Source of the DNA: Phaeovulum vinaykumarii
GTDB lineage: Bacteria > Pseudomonadota > Alphaproteobacteria > Rhodobacterales > Rhodobacteraceae
Assembly (NCBI RefSeq): GCF_900156695.1
Contig: NZ_FTOM01000010.1
Coordinates: 23,017 to 87,016 of the forward strand
Reading direction: 5' to 3'
DNA: 64,000 bases
In this document: positions 1 to 12,623 of the stretch, in pieces
Position numbering within the stretch: the first letter of the stretch is position 1
Layout of the letters: every line of letters starts with the position of its first letter
Position numbers and translations under genes: made by a program
The notes under the pieces: model-generated
Told to the model about the DNA's origin: nothing
What the model saw: the letters and a program-made list of their open reading frames with translations, nothing else
Database searches by the model: none

Positions 1-70
1 TGACGGCCCGTTCCGGGCCCCGACGCCTTCTGATATGGGATGCCCGCGCGCCCGCGTCCAGTGGCGCCCC

Positions 71-568
71 TCAGCCCGCGTCGTCGCAGAAGCGCGTCAC
101 CCGGCCGGTCACGCCCGCCCAGGCCCCCGGCACCAGATCGAAGCCCAGCACGCGGTCGGGGTTGGTGGGCGGGGGCATCTCGACCCCCGAAAGCCGGGTG
201 AACCCGAAGCGGCCGTAATAGGGCGCATCCCCCACCAGAAGCACGCGCGCCCAGCCCAGCTTGCGCGCCTCGGCCAGGCTCTCGTGGATGAGGAGCGCGC
301 CCAGTCCCTCGCCCTGGCGGGTCGGGTGCACGGCCACGGGACCCAGCAGCAGCGTCGGCGCCCCGCCCACCCGGACCGGCCAGTAGCGGATCACCGCCGC
401 CAGCGTGCCGTCGCCGTCGCGCAGCACCAAGGACAGGTCGGCCACCTTCTCGACCCCGTCGCGCAGCCGATAGGACGACAGCGCCGTGCGGCCGGGCGCG
501 AAGCACAGGTCATAGAGCGCCTCGACCTCCCACCAATCCGCGTCGGTCTCGGTCCTGAGTTCGTACAT
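71..568 (-). CDS. GNAT-family N-acetyltransferase
   Basis: A 165-residue protein of the GNAT fold, close to the YhbS-type group of predicted acetyltransferases, which transfer an acetyl group from acetyl-CoA to an amine. The acetyl-CoA pyrophosphate-binding motif is visible as R-Q-G-E-G-L-G at residues 84-90, preceded by the usual beta-strand (LLLGPVAVHP) and followed by a helix. A second conserved block, YYGRFGFTRL, lies at about residues 116-125 and is typical of the C-terminal half of the fold. The substrate cannot be read from the sequence. The gene stands alone, divergent from the chemoreceptor gene at 718, with 149 bases between the two starts. Family identity is clear, specific function unknown. 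Confidence 0.85.
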   Translation of the reverse strand: MYELRTETDADWWEVEALYDLCFAPGRTALSSYRLRDGVEKVADLSLVLRDGDGTLAAVIRYWPVRVGGAPTLLLGPVAVHPTRQGEGLGALLIHESLAEARKLGWARVLLVGDAPYYGRFGFTRLSGVEMPPPTNPDRVLGFDLVPGAWAGVTGRVTRFCDDAG

Positions 569-656
569 CGCCCCGCCCTTCGCCCCTGTCCCTCGGCGTT
601 CGTTCGCGCCGCCCTAGCATGTCGCGGCGGCCGGCGCAAAGAGGCCCCGGATGCCA

Positions 657-672
657 TTAACCCGCATGCAAC
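657..672 (+). promoter_or_regulatory. Weak CtrA-like box upstream of chemoreceptor
   Basis: The bases read TTAA, seven bases, then GCAAC, against the established alphaproteobacterial CtrA consensus TTAA-N7-TTAAC (7 of 9 defined positions). It lies 46 bases before the chemoreceptor start. Chemotaxis genes are common CtrA targets in Rhodobacterales, which makes the site plausible, but the match is imperfect and could be chance. Confidence 0.25.
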
Positions 673-717
673 CTTGCCGCGTAATACTGGCGCTCATCAC
701 GCAAGTCGGACATCGCC

Positions 718-2121
718 ATGCCCCTCGATCCAGGCCCTGCCCCGGGCAAGACCGATCTTCATCTCGACGCCATCGTCCGCGACGCCGAGGCGCTGGGGCG
801 CGACATCGTCGATGTTGCCGCCTTTCTCGATGATCTCGACAGCGCGGCACATGGCCAGATGGCCGAATTGTCCGGCGCGCGCGACGCCGCCAATGCCGTG
901 GCCGCGGCGAATGCACGGGTGCAAAGCGCGGTCGATCTTGTGGCCCAATCGGCCGAGGACACGATGACCGCGGTCACCGGCTCGGCGCGGGTGCTGCGCG
1001 AGACAGGCACGCATACGCGCAGCGTGGCCGGCTGGGTGCAATCGGTCGAGACCAAGATGGCCGATGTCGCCGCCACGCTCGATTCGGTGCAAAGCTCGAA
1101 CACCGAAATCGCGGGCATCGCCTCGCAGGTCAACATCCTGGCGATCAACGCCAAGATCGAAGCCGTGCGCGCGGGCGACGCCGGGCGCGGCTTTGCCGTC
1201 GTGGCCGAGGCCATCAACGAATTGTCGCGCAAGACCGCCACCGCCGCGGCCACGATCTCGCAGGCGATCTCGGGGCTGAGCGACCGCATCGAGACCTTGC
1301 GCGCCGAGGCCGCGCGCGTCTCGGTCGATGCCGGCGCGGTCATCACCGGCGCCACCGAAACCGATCAGATCCTGACGCGGATGACCGCCTCGGTCGAGGC
1401 CACGCGCGGGGCTGCCCTCGACATCGCTGCGCGCGCAGGCGAAGTGCGCGCGGCCAACGATCAATTCGCCCCGGCCTTCCGCGCCCTGTCCGAGACCACC
1501 CGCGCCACCGCCGATGGCGTCCACGAGGCGCGCGAACGTGTCGACGGTCTGGTCAGCCTGGGCGAAAGCATGGTCCAGAACGCGGTTCTGGCCGGGGGCA
1601 CCCATGGCGACGGCGCCCTGATCGAATTCATCCGGCAGACGGCCGAGGAGATCGGCGCGCTTTTCGAGGCAGCCATCGACCAGGGCCGGATCGACGCGCA
1701 GCGCCTCTTCGATCAGCGCTATACCGAAATCCCGGGCACCGATCCCGCACAGGTCATGGCCCCCTATACCAAGCTGACCGATGCGATCTTGCCAGCGGTT
1801 CAGGAGCCTGCGCTCGATCTCGATCCGCGCGTGGTCTTCTGCGCCGCGGTCGACCGAAACGGCTATCTTCCGACGCATAACCGCAAATACTCCCAACCCC
1901 AGAGCAACGATCCCGACTGGAATGCCGCGAATTGCCGAAACCGGCGGATCTTCGATGACCGCGTGGGGCTGAGCGCGGGGCAATCCACCGCGCCCTTCCT
2001 GATCCAGATCTATCGCCGCGACATGGGCGGCGGGAATTTCGTGCTGATGAAGGATCTGTCCGCGCCGATCCATGTGCGCGGGCGGCATTGGGGCGGCTTG
2101 CGGATGGGCTATCGTTTCTGA
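718..2121 (+). CDS. Soluble methyl-accepting chemotaxis-type receptor
   Basis: A 467-residue cytoplasmic chemoreceptor-like protein; no membrane segment or signal peptide is visible. Long heptad-rich helices lead to the signalling hairpin tip at about residues 131-172, with the conserved run NILAINAKIEAVRAGDAGRG, which in this family contacts CheA and CheW. The C-terminal 150 residues (from about 305) form a separate domain ending in SAPIHVRGRHWGGLRMGY, a motif I associate with a Cache/PAS-like ligand-sensing module placed after the signalling domain in soluble receptors. The order is thus signalling domain first, sensor last. It stands alone, with no che genes in the window. The ligand is unknown. 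A weak CtrA-like box lies upstream. Confidence 0.85.
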   Translation: MPLDPGPAPGKTDLHLDAIVRDAEALGRDIVDVAAFLDDLDSAAHGQMAELSGARDAANAVAAANARVQSAVDLVAQSAEDTMTAVTGSARVLRETGTHTRSVAGWVQSVETKMADVAATLDSVQSSNTEIAGIASQVNILAINAKIEAVRAGDAGRGFAVVAEAINELSRKTATAAATISQAISGLSDRIETLRAEAARVSVDAGAVITGATETDQILTRMTASVEATRGAALDIAARAGEVRAANDQFAPAFRALSETTRATADGVHEARERVDGLVSLGESMVQNAVLAGGTHGDGALIEFIRQTAEEIGALFEAAIDQGRIDAQRLFDQRYTEIPGTDPAQVMAPYTKLTDAILPAVQEPALDLDPRVVFCAAVDRNGYLPTHNRKYSQPQSNDPDWNAANCRNRRIFDDRVGLSAGQSTAPFLIQIYRRDMGGGNFVLMKDLSAPIHVRGRHWGGLRMGYRF

Positions 2122-2147
2122 ACCGCGCCCCGGCGTGCCCGAACAGG

Positions 2148-2175
2148 AAAAAGGCCGCCGTGTGGAACGGCGGCC
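2148..2175 (-). terminator. Rho-independent terminator of the 49-residue protein gene
   Basis: A perfect 9-bp stem (GGCCGCCGT / ACGGCGGCC at 2153-2161 and 2167-2175) with a 5-base loop is followed on the minus strand by five T residues. It lies between two convergent genes. The plus-strand side has no T-run, so it mainly serves the minus-strand small gene. Confidence 0.8.
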
Positions 2176-2260
2176 AGGTGGCGCTTCGGGATCCGGGGAT
2201 CAGACCTCCCCGGCGACGATCAGGCAAGAAGCGCGAGGCAGTGAACGAAATGATCGGCGG

Positions 2261-2410
2261 TCAGAGCGGCCCGCCCAGGCTGAGACCCGCCACGAGAATG
2301 ACCCCGAGAGAGGCCGCCCCCAGCGCGTCATGCCACATGCTGTCGGCCGGCAGGCTCAGCGCAGTGCGCGCAAGCTTCAGGGAACGTTGAAGAATGTGGA
2401 TCTGGACCAT
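2261..2410 (-). CDS. Small 49-residue predicted membrane protein
   Basis: Not recognised as a named family. The frame is open further upstream, but I place the start at the ATG at 2410 because a strong ribosome binding site (AAAAGGGGGG) sits just before it. The protein begins MVQIHILQRS, has an amphipathic first half (QRSLKLARTALSLPADS) and ends with one hydrophobic segment of about 17 residues (from LGAASLGVIL), suggesting a single-pass inner-membrane peptide with a very short tail. A matching terminator lies 85 bases downstream, which supports a real transcript. It reads away from recG, whose stop is at 2480, and may be the last unit downstream of ligA-recG. Function unknown. Confidence 0.6.
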   Translation of the reverse strand: MVQIHILQRSLKLARTALSLPADSMWHDALGAASLGVILVAGLSLGGPL

Positions 2411-2479
2411 GGCACCCCCCTTTTGTTGCCACTTTGTTCTCATATCCTTTCCGCGCGTGCAAGAACTTTTTGAGAACAT

Positions 2480-6753
<4,274 letters not shown>

Positions 6754-7473
6754 TCAGGCGCGCAGCGCCAGCCGCGGTCCGTCGGTTTGTTCGGCCGGCG
6801 CGGGATCGCGCAGCACATAGCCGCGGCCCCAGACGGTCTCGATGTAGTTCTCGCCGCCCGTCACTTCGGAAAGTTTCTTGCGCAGCTTGCAGATGAACAC
6901 GTCGATGATCTTGAGCTCGGGCTCGTCCATGCCGCCATAGAGATGGTTGAGGAACATCTCCTTGGTCAGGGTCGTGCCCTTGCGCAGGCTGAGCAGTTCC
7001 AGCATCTGGTATTCCTTGCCGGTCAGATGCACGGGCTTGCCGTCCACATCCACCGTCTTGGCGTCCAGATTGACCGAGATCTTGCCGGTGCGGATGATCG
7101 ACTGCTAATGCCCCTTGGAACGACGGATGATGGCGTGGATGCGGGCAACCAGTTCTTCGCGGTGGAAGGGCTTGGTCATGTAATCGTCGGCGCCGAAGCC
7201 GAAGCCCTTGATCTTGTTCTCGGTGTCGTCGGCCCCCGAGAGAATCAGGATGGGCGTGTCGATCCGGGCCATGCGCAGCTGGCGCAGAACCTCGTGGCCG
7301 TTCATGTCCGGCAGATTCAGATCCAGCAGGATCAGATCGTAATCATAGAGCTTGGCGAGGTCGATTCCCTCTTCGCCAAGGTCGGTGCAATAGACGTTGA
7401 GGTTCGCATGCGTCAGCATGAGCTCGATGCTGCGCGACGTCGTCGGATCATCCTCAACCAGTAGAATCCGCAT
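6754..7473 (-). pseudogene. ctrA: ctrA, interrupted by an in-frame amber codon
   Basis: Read through, this is a 239-residue CtrA, the OmpR-type response regulator that controls cell cycle, motility and GTA genes in alphaproteobacteria. The receiver domain (residues 1-122) has the acidic pocket ED, phospho-acceptor Asp51 in [10 protein letters not shown] and the conserved Lys in MTKPF. The winged-helix DNA-binding domain is intact from [14 protein letters not shown] through [20 protein letters not shown] to [10 protein letters not shown]. Codon 123, in the linker just after RRSKGH, is TAG (7105-7107). The frame continues unchanged on both sides, with Q-S-I-I-R-T-G following as in intact CtrA. 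A single base change from TCG (Ser) would create it. Downstream, the best restart is a GTG at 7053 without a clear ribosome binding site. It may be a recent nonsense mutation, a read-through codon or a sequencing error. Confidence 0.93.
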
Positions 7474-7524
7474 CCTGAGTTCTCCGAATTCATCCCTCGT
7501 TCACGATCAGCTTCACCGCAAATG

Positions 7525-7540
7525 GTTAACGCGATGTTAC
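7525..7540 (-). promoter_or_regulatory. CtrA box in the ctrA promoter
   Basis: On the minus strand the bases read GTAA, seven bases, TTAAC, then CAT, an 8 of 9 match to the CtrA consensus TTAA-N7-TTAAC, 52-67 bases upstream of the ctrA start. The right half reads TTAACCAT, the well-known half-site. This fits the established autoregulation of ctrA. Confidence 0.6.
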
Positions 7541-7567
7541 TCTCGCATGAATTCGGCGGAATTCAAC

Positions 7568-7846
7568 CTAAAGTTGCCGATATTTCTGGATTGCGGTGAC
7601 CTTCAGGGCAACTTCGCCATGTTTCTTGACCGCATCGGCCCACAGCGCGAACTCTTCCTCGCTCAGGCCATAGCGTTCCAGCACCTCGGACAGGGGAATC
7701 AGCCCATGCGCCACGGCTTTTACGATGGTTGCCTTGCGGCTGGCCACCCAACGTCGCGTTTCCTTGGGCGGCAGATCGGCACGCGTCAGGATGCTGCCAT
7801 CGGGCAGCGTCACGGCGCGCGGCCCATCCACTTTCTTGAGATACAT
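7568..7846 (-). CDS. sciP: CtrA inhibitor SciP (DUF1153)
   Basis: A 92-residue protein of the SciP/DUF1153 family: a small helix-turn-helix protein that in Caulobacter binds CtrA at promoters and blocks its recruitment of RNA polymerase in G1 cells. The whole family length is present, with the characteristic blocks VTLPDGSILTRADLPP, TRRWVASRKATIVKAVAHGL and the second HTH part YGLSEEEFALWADAV. It is upstream of ctrA in the same orientation, with 94 bases between the sciP stop and the ctrA start, the arrangement seen in many Rhodobacterales. Its retention beside a truncated ctrA is notable because CtrA is its known partner. Confidence 0.93.
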   Translation of the reverse strand: MYLKKVDGPRAVTLPDGSILTRADLPPKETRRWVASRKATIVKAVAHGLIPLSEVLERYGLSEEEFALWADAVKKHGEVALKVTAIQKYRQL

Positions 7847-7915
7847 AGGGACACCCCTTCCTTCTTCACCACGGGCAGAATGGCATCCGGGACTTAAGGA
7901 GCGGTGAAACGGGGG

Positions 7916-7943
7916 TTGAGAGTGCCTTGCATTTTCCTATATT
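7916..7943 (+). promoter_or_regulatory. Sigma-70-type promoter of mnmA
   Basis: A -35 element TTGAGA (7916-7921) and a -10 element TATATT (7938-7943) are separated by 16 bases and lie 27 bases upstream of the mnmA start. This is one of the few AT-rich patches here and it faces mnmA. Confidence 0.6.
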
Positions 7944-7970
7944 CCCGAGGTTTCCCGAAAGGATGCCGAA

Positions 7971-9095
7971 ATGTCCGCGCTGAATTCCCTCGGTCTGCCC
8001 AAGCCGCCCGCGAAGACCCGCGTCGTCGTGGCGATGTCGGGCGGCGTGGACAGTTCGGTCGTGGCGGCGCAGCTGCACGAACAGGGCTATGATGTCGTGG
8101 GGGTGACGCTTCAGCTTTACGACCACGGTGCGGCGCTGGCGCGCAAGGGCGCCTGCTGCGCGGGGCGCGACATCCACGATGCCCGCCGCGTGGCCGAATC
8201 GCTGGGCTTTCCGCATTATGTGCTGGATTACGAGAACACCTTCCGCGAGGCCGTGATCGAGGAATTCGCCGATGCCTATCTGGCCGGCGCGACGCCCGTG
8301 CCCTGCATCCGCTGCAATGAGCGGGTGAAATTCCGCGACCTGCTGGAGACCGCGCGCGATCTCGAGGCCGATTGCATGGCCACGGGCCATTACATCCGCC
8401 GCTTTGACGGCCCGGCCGGGGCCGAGCTGCATTCGGCCGCCGATCCCACCCGCGACCAGAGCTATTTCCTGTTCTCGACCACCCGCGAACAGCTTGAATT
8501 CCTGCGCTTTCCTCTGGGCGGGCTGGCGTCGAAGGCGGAAACGCGGGCGCTGGCGGCGCGCTATGGGCTGGCGGTGGCGGACAAGCCCGACAGCCAGGAT
8601 ATCTGCTTTGTCCCCGACGGCAATTACGCCGCCCTGATCGAGAAACTGCGCCCAGGTGCGGCCGAACCGGGCGAGATCGTGGACACCGCGGGCCGCGTTT
8701 TGGCCCGCCACCGCGGGGTGATCCATTACACCATCGGCCAGCGCCGCGGTCTGGGGATCGGCGGCCTGACCGAGCCGCTCTATGTCGTGCGCCTTGATCC
8801 CGAGACACGGCAGGTCATCGTGGGCCCCAAGGCCGATCTGGCCACCCGGATCATCCGCGTCGAACAGGTCAACTGGCTGGGCGACGGCGATTTCCAGGCG
8901 GGCGAGCACGAGGTGCGGGTGCGCGTGCGCTCGACCCGGCCGCCGCGGCCCGCGCTTTTGCGCGCCACCGCCCCCACCCGCGCCGAGGTCGAGCTGATCG
9001 ACCCCGAAGAGGGCGTGAGCCCCGGCCAGGCCTGCGTCTTCTATGCCCGCGAAGGCACCCGCGTGCTGGGCGGCGGCTGGATCGTCAAGGCGTGA
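7971..9095 (+). CDS. mnmA: tRNA-specific 2-thiouridylase MnmA
   Basis: A 374-residue MnmA, which adds sulfur to U34 of glutamate, lysine and glutamine tRNAs in the cytoplasm using ATP and a persulfide relay. The N-terminal PP-loop SGGVDSS (about residues 24-30) activates the uridine. The first catalytic cysteine lies in [12 protein letters not shown] and the second in [10 protein letters not shown]. The central domain motif [12 protein letters not shown] and the C-terminal beta-barrel are intact. Start chosen at the ATG at 7971 with a GAAAGG ribosome binding site. It is divergent from sciP and convergent with lpxB. Confidence 0.97.
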   Translation: MSALNSLGLPKPPAKTRVVVAMSGGVDSSVVAAQLHEQGYDVVGVTLQLYDHGAALARKGACCAGRDIHDARRVAESLGFPHYVLDYENTFREAVIEEFADAYLAGATPVPCIRCNERVKFRDLLETARDLEADCMATGHYIRRFDGPAGAELHSAADPTRDQSYFLFSTTREQLEFLRFPLGGLASKAETRALAARYGLAVADKPDSQDICFVPDGNYAALIEKLRPGAAEPGEIVDTAGRVLARHRGVIHYTIGQRRGLGIGGLTEPLYVVRLDPETRQVIVGPKADLATRIIRVEQVNWLGDGDFQAGEHEVRVRVRSTRPPRPALLRATAPTRAEVELIDPEEGVSPGQACVFYAREGTRVLGGGWIVKA

Positions 9096-9168
9096 TCGGG
9101 GGCCGCCCGGTGCGGCGCCCATGCGAAGGGGGGCGTGCGGGGGGCGGCGTGCGCTTTGGCGTAAACTT

Positions 9169-9205
9169 TTCTTAAGCTCATTCACGGAACGCAACGGCTT
9201 AAGAA
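9169..9205. repeat. Inverted repeat between convergent mnmA and lpxB
   Basis: TTCTTAAGC at 9169-9177 is perfectly complementary to GCTTAAGAA at 9197-9205, with a 19-base loop, in the 156-base convergent gap. On the minus strand the second arm runs on into AAAAG rather than a T-run, so it is not a standard terminator; it could be a weak bidirectional stop or a binding site. Confidence 0.4.
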
Positions 9206-9251
9206 GTGTAAAGGCTTTCCGTCGCTTGCGTGACGCAGTTGAGGGCCGGTC

Positions 9252-10412
9252 TCAGCCCGCCGCGCGCCGCGCAAGGAAGCCCAGAACCGAGCGCGCCGCG
9301 CGCAACCCCGGATCTTCGTCGCCCCGCCCCAGCAGATCCAGCGCGCGGTCCATGCAGGCGCGCTGCGCACCCACGGCCTTGGGGTCGTTGAGCAGCACCG
9401 CCAGCGCCTTGGAGATCGGGCCGGGGCGGCAATTGCGGCCGATGAATTCGGGGATCGTGCGCGTCTCGGTCACCAGATTGACCAGCGTGACCGTCTCGAC
9501 CCGCACCATCCGCTGGATGATCGCGCGCGACAGCGGCGCCATGTCATAGGCGATCACCATCGGCGTGCCGGCCGCGGCCAGCTCCAGACTGACCGTGCCC
9601 GAAGCCGCCAGCGCCAGATCCGCCGCGGCAAAGGCCGCGCGCTTGTCGGCGTCCTCCTCCAGCACGATCGGCGCCACCGGCCAGCGCGCCGTCATCGCCC
9701 GCACCATCGGCGCCACGCCCCGCACCGTGGGCAGCACCACGCGCAACCCCGGCTCGCGGTCGCGCAGCCGCATCAGCGCCTCGTCGAAGCGCGGCGCCAG
9801 GCGCGACACCTCCGAGCGGCGCGAGCCCGGCAGACACAGGGCCAGCGGCTGATCGGGGCCGATCATGTAGGTCTCGCGGAAGGCGGCGGCCTCCTCGGGG
9901 GTGGCCTGCGGCTCGGCCACGACCGGATGGCCGACGCAATCGCAGCTCATGCCGGCGGCTTCCATATAGGGCGGCTCGAACGGCAGCAGCGCCAGGACGT
10001 GATCGACCACGGGCGCCATCTTCTGCGCCCGGCCCGGCCGCCAGGCCCAGACCGACGGCGCCACGTAATGCACCACCGGCAGATCGGGGCGCCGGGCCCG
10101 CACCGCGCGCGCCACGCGCAGGGTGAAATCCGGGCTGTCGATCGTGATCAGGACATCGGGGCGGGTCTCGAGCACGGCGGCGACGGTCTGATCCAGCCGC
10201 GCCTTGAGCGCGGAATACTGACGCAGCACCTCCCACAGGCCCATCACCGACAGCTCGTCCATCGGAAACAGGCTGGCAAGGCCCTGCGCCGTCATCTGCG
10301 GACCGCCGATGCCCACGATCTCGGTGCCCGGCGCCAATGTGGACAGCCCCGCCAGCAAGGCCCCGCCGAGCCGGTCGCCCGAGGCCTCGCCCGCGATGAC
10401 GAAAACCCTCAT
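9252..10412 (-). CDS. lpxB: Lipid-A-disaccharide synthase LpxB
   Basis: A 386-residue LpxB, the GT19 glycosyltransferase that joins UDP-diacylglucosamine and lipid X at the inner membrane to make the lipid A disaccharide. The start is MRVFVIAGEASGDRLGGAL, with the family hallmark GEASGD. Further signatures are DSPDFTLRVAR, the YVAPSVWAWRPGR block, the VGHPV region and LPGSRRSEV; the C-terminal TLVNLVTE(x)RTIPEFI-type motif is present. I choose the ATG at 10412, which overlaps the lpxI stop (ATGA), over an upstream in-frame ATG. It is the last gene of the envelope operon. Confidence 0.96.
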   Translation of the reverse strand: MRVFVIAGEASGDRLGGALLAGLSTLAPGTEIVGIGGPQMTAQGLASLFPMDELSVMGLWEVLRQYSALKARLDQTVAAVLETRPDVLITIDSPDFTLRVARAVRARRPDLPVVHYVAPSVWAWRPGRAQKMAPVVDHVLALLPFEPPYMEAAGMSCDCVGHPVVAEPQATPEEAAAFRETYMIGPDQPLALCLPGSRRSEVSRLAPRFDEALMRLRDREPGLRVVLPTVRGVAPMVRAMTARWPVAPIVLEEDADKRAAFAAADLALAASGTVSLELAAAGTPMVIAYDMAPLSRAIIQRMVRVETVTLVNLVTETRTIPEFIGRNCRPGPISKALAVLLNDPKAVGAQRACMDRALDLLGRGDEDPGLRAARSVLGFLARRAAG

Positions 10413-11197
10413 GCGCGCGCCCAGAGCCACAGGCCAAGCGCCTCGGCGCGGGCCAGCGTGGCGGCGCGGTCAAGGATCATCACGCCCCCCGCGGCGATGG
10501 CAATGCCCGAAAGCCCCGCGGCATGGGCGCCCTCGACCGTGGACGGACCGATGGCGGGCATGTCGATGCGCAATTCCTGGCCGGGCTTGGGCGCCTTCCA
10601 CAGAACCCCGCCTGCGGGCAAATGCGCGCGATGGGCGGCCACGAAGGCCAGCATCGCATCGGTGCCGGGCACGGTTTCAACGGCCAGACATTGCCCGCGC
10701 GCGACCACGGCACCCTGCCCCACATCGACCGCCCCCAGGGCCTCGACGATCTGGGCGGCGCGGGTCACGTCGGCCTCGGCCTCGGGGCCCGGCGTGCCGA
10801 CCAGGACGCCCGGTTCGGCCACGAGATCGGGCAGCAGATCGGCCGCCCCCACGACCGCCAGATCCCAATCCTCGAAGATGGCGATCACCTCGCGCAGGGT
10901 TGCGTCGTCGCCGGCCTGCATGGCGGTGACGATCCGCGGCACCATCGCCGCGGTGCGCATGTCGAAAAGCGCCGGGTCCAGCCGCGGGCGCCGCAGCCCG
11001 CCGGCAAAGACCACATGCGTCACGCCCCGCTCGCACAGGCTGTCGAGAAAGGGCACCAGCCGTTCCAGACGAAAGCTCTCGGCGCCCGCGATCCCGCGGC
11101 CAAAGCCCTCAAGCTCGGCCACCAGGGCATCGGGATGGGCCGCGGCGAGCCGTTCCGGCAAGGTGCCGCCCCCCGCGATGATGGCAAGCGCGCTCAT
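10409..11197 (-). CDS. lpxI: UDP-2,3-diacylglucosamine pyrophosphatase LpxI
   Basis: A 262-residue LpxI, which hydrolyses UDP-2,3-diacylglucosamine to lipid X and UMP. It replaces LpxH in most alphaproteobacteria and attacks a different phosphorus atom. The N-terminal domain starts ALAIIAGGGTLPERLA. The C-terminal catalytic domain begins about residue 130 and includes VDVGQGAVVARGQCLAVE, GTDAML and GGVLWKAPKPGQELRIDMPA, followed by IGPSTVEGA, all family hallmarks. It overlaps both neighbours by four bases (lpxA stop/lpxI ATG and lpxI stop/lpxB ATG), so translation of the lipid A enzymes is tightly coupled. Confidence 0.95.
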   Translation of the reverse strand: MSALAIIAGGGTLPERLAAAHPDALVAELEGFGRGIAGAESFRLERLVPFLDSLCERGVTHVVFAGGLRRPRLDPALFDMRTAAMVPRIVTAMQAGDDATLREVIAIFEDWDLAVVGAADLLPDLVAEPGVLVGTPGPEAEADVTRAAQIVEALGAVDVGQGAVVARGQCLAVETVPGTDAMLAFVAAHRAHLPAGGVLWKAPKPGQELRIDMPAIGPSTVEGAHAAGLSGIAIAAGGVMILDRAATLARAEALGLWLWARA

Positions 11198-12000
11198 TGC
11201 GGCGACAGGAAGCTGCGGTCCGACGGACCCAGGATGAAGTCCAGCACCTCCTGCACGGTGGCGGCGCGCGGATCGGGGCTTTCGGCGATCTGGCGCGCGG
11301 TCTGGCGCATCTGTCCGCCGCCAAGCGCGGCATAGAGATCACGCAGCGCGTGGATGTCCTCGCGCGCGGTGCCGCGGCGCTTGAGCCCGACCAGGTTCAG
11401 CCCGTCCAGACCCGCCCGCGGCCCCTGCACCAGACCATGCGGCAGCACATCCGCCGTCACCATGCTGAGCGCCCCGATCATGGCGCCGCGGCCGATGCGC
11501 ACGAATTGATGCACCCCCGACAGACCGCCCACGATCACGTCATCCTCGATCACGCAATGGCCCGCGACAGCGGCATGGTTGACCAGGATCACCCGATCGC
11601 CCAGCCGGCAATCATGGGCCACATGCGCGCCCGCCATCAGCAGGCAATCATCCCCGATCGAGGTCACCCCGCCGCCGCCTTCGGTGCCGGGGTTCATGGT
11701 CACATGCTCGCGGATGCGGTTGTTGCGCCCGATGACGAGGCGGGTCTTCTCGCCGCGGAACTTCAGATCCTGGGGCACCTCGCCGATCGAGGCGAAGGGA
11801 AAGATCACCGTGCCCGCGCCGACCTCGGTGCAGCCGGCCACGACGACATGGGATTTCAGCTCGACGCCGGGGCCGAGAACGACCTCTGGGCCGACCACGC
11901 AGAAGGGCCCCACCTTGGCCCCTGCGGCGATGCGCGCGCCGGGCGCCACCTCGGCCAGGCGATGCACCTCGGCATCCTCGTGGATCGCGGGCGCGCTCAT
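11194..12000 (-). CDS. lpxA: Acyl-ACP--UDP-GlcNAc O-acyltransferase LpxA
   Basis: A 268-residue LpxA, the first enzyme of lipid A synthesis, transferring a 3-hydroxyacyl chain from acyl-carrier protein to UDP-GlcNAc. The left-handed beta-helix is seen as repeated hexapeptides (IAAGAKVGPFCVVG, IGDDCLLMAGAHVAHDC). The catalytic histidine lies in AHVAHD, and the substrate-positioning His in GGLSGVHQFVRIG. The C-terminal helical domain (GLNLVGLKRRG) binds ACP. Length is standard. It sits between fabZ (three bases upstream) and lpxI (ATGA overlap). Confidence 0.97.
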   Translation of the reverse strand: MSAPAIHEDAEVHRLAEVAPGARIAAGAKVGPFCVVGPEVVLGPGVELKSHVVVAGCTEVGAGTVIFPFASIGEVPQDLKFRGEKTRLVIGRNNRIREHVTMNPGTEGGGGVTSIGDDCLLMAGAHVAHDCRLGDRVILVNHAAVAGHCVIEDDVIVGGLSGVHQFVRIGRGAMIGALSMVTADVLPHGLVQGPRAGLDGLNLVGLKRRGTAREDIHALRDLYAALGGGQMRQTARQIAESPDPRAATVQEVLDFILGPSDRSFLSPQ

Positions 12001-12003
12001 GGC

Positions 12004-12477
12004 TCAGGCCTTCGGGGCCATCATGGCGGTGAACTCGGCCTGCGCGGCCAGCTCGTCCCCGACCATCGCCCGGCCCTCGAATTTCCAGATCTTGCCGCCG
12101 CCGCGCTTGGCAGTCACATGCAGTTCGAGCACATCGCCCGGCACCACCTTGCGGCGAAACTTGCACGCGTCGATGCCCATGAAATAGGTCACCATGTCCT
12201 TGTCGATGACATTCATGCTGACCCCCACCACGATGGCGGCGGTCTGGGCCATCGCCTCGACGATCAGCACGCCCGGCATGACCGGTTCGGCCGGGAAATG
12301 GCCGGTGAAATGGGGTTCGTTGACGGTGACGTTCTTGATGCCCACCGCCGAGGTGCCCAGCACGATGTCGCGCACCTTGTCGATCATCAGGAACGGATAA
12401 CGATGCGGAATGATCCGCTGGATCAGGGCCAGATCGGCTTCGGTGATGGCAGCGGTCTGCGGCGCGGTCTCGGTCAT
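12004..12477 (-). CDS. fabZ: 3-hydroxyacyl-ACP dehydratase FabZ
   Basis: A 157-residue FabZ, which dehydrates 3-hydroxyacyl-ACP in fatty acid synthesis and competes with LpxA for the same substrate. The hot-dog fold signature is present: [11 protein letters not shown], the catalytic His in [10 protein letters not shown], and Glu in [15 protein letters not shown]. The frame extends upstream to 12561, but I choose the ATG at 12477, preceded by a GCAGGAAAG ribosome binding site and giving the normal family length. It precedes lpxA by three bases. Confidence 0.96.
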   Translation of the reverse strand: MTETAPQTAAITEADLALIQRIIPHRYPFLMIDKVRDIVLGTSAVGIKNVTVNEPHFTGHFPAEPVMPGVLIVEAMAQTAAIVVGVSMNVIDKDMVTYFMGIDACKFRRKVVPGDVLELHVTAKRGGGKIWKFEGRAMVGDELAAQAEFTAMMAPKA

Positions 12478-12623
12478 GAACCCGTCTTTCCTGCAAGAAA
12501 CTTGGTCGTGCGCCGGTCGGGCGCGGTGATGCTTGCTAGCAACCGGGGCGAGGCTTGGCAAGACGCCGGGCCTCGCGGCGCCGGGTCGCGCCGACGCCGG
12601 ACAACGCGATCCGGCTGCGCCTC

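Noticed and set aside
6754..7053. A separate gene for a stand-alone CtrA DNA-binding domain starting at GTG 7053
   Set aside because: No ribosome binding site precedes it and it is in exact frame with the receiver half, so a stop codon inside one gene is simpler. A low level of restart cannot be ruled out.
9169..9205. Strong bidirectional terminator between mnmA and lpxB
   Set aside because: The inverted repeat is real but AT-rich with a 19-base loop and no T-run in the right place, so it is listed only as a repeat.
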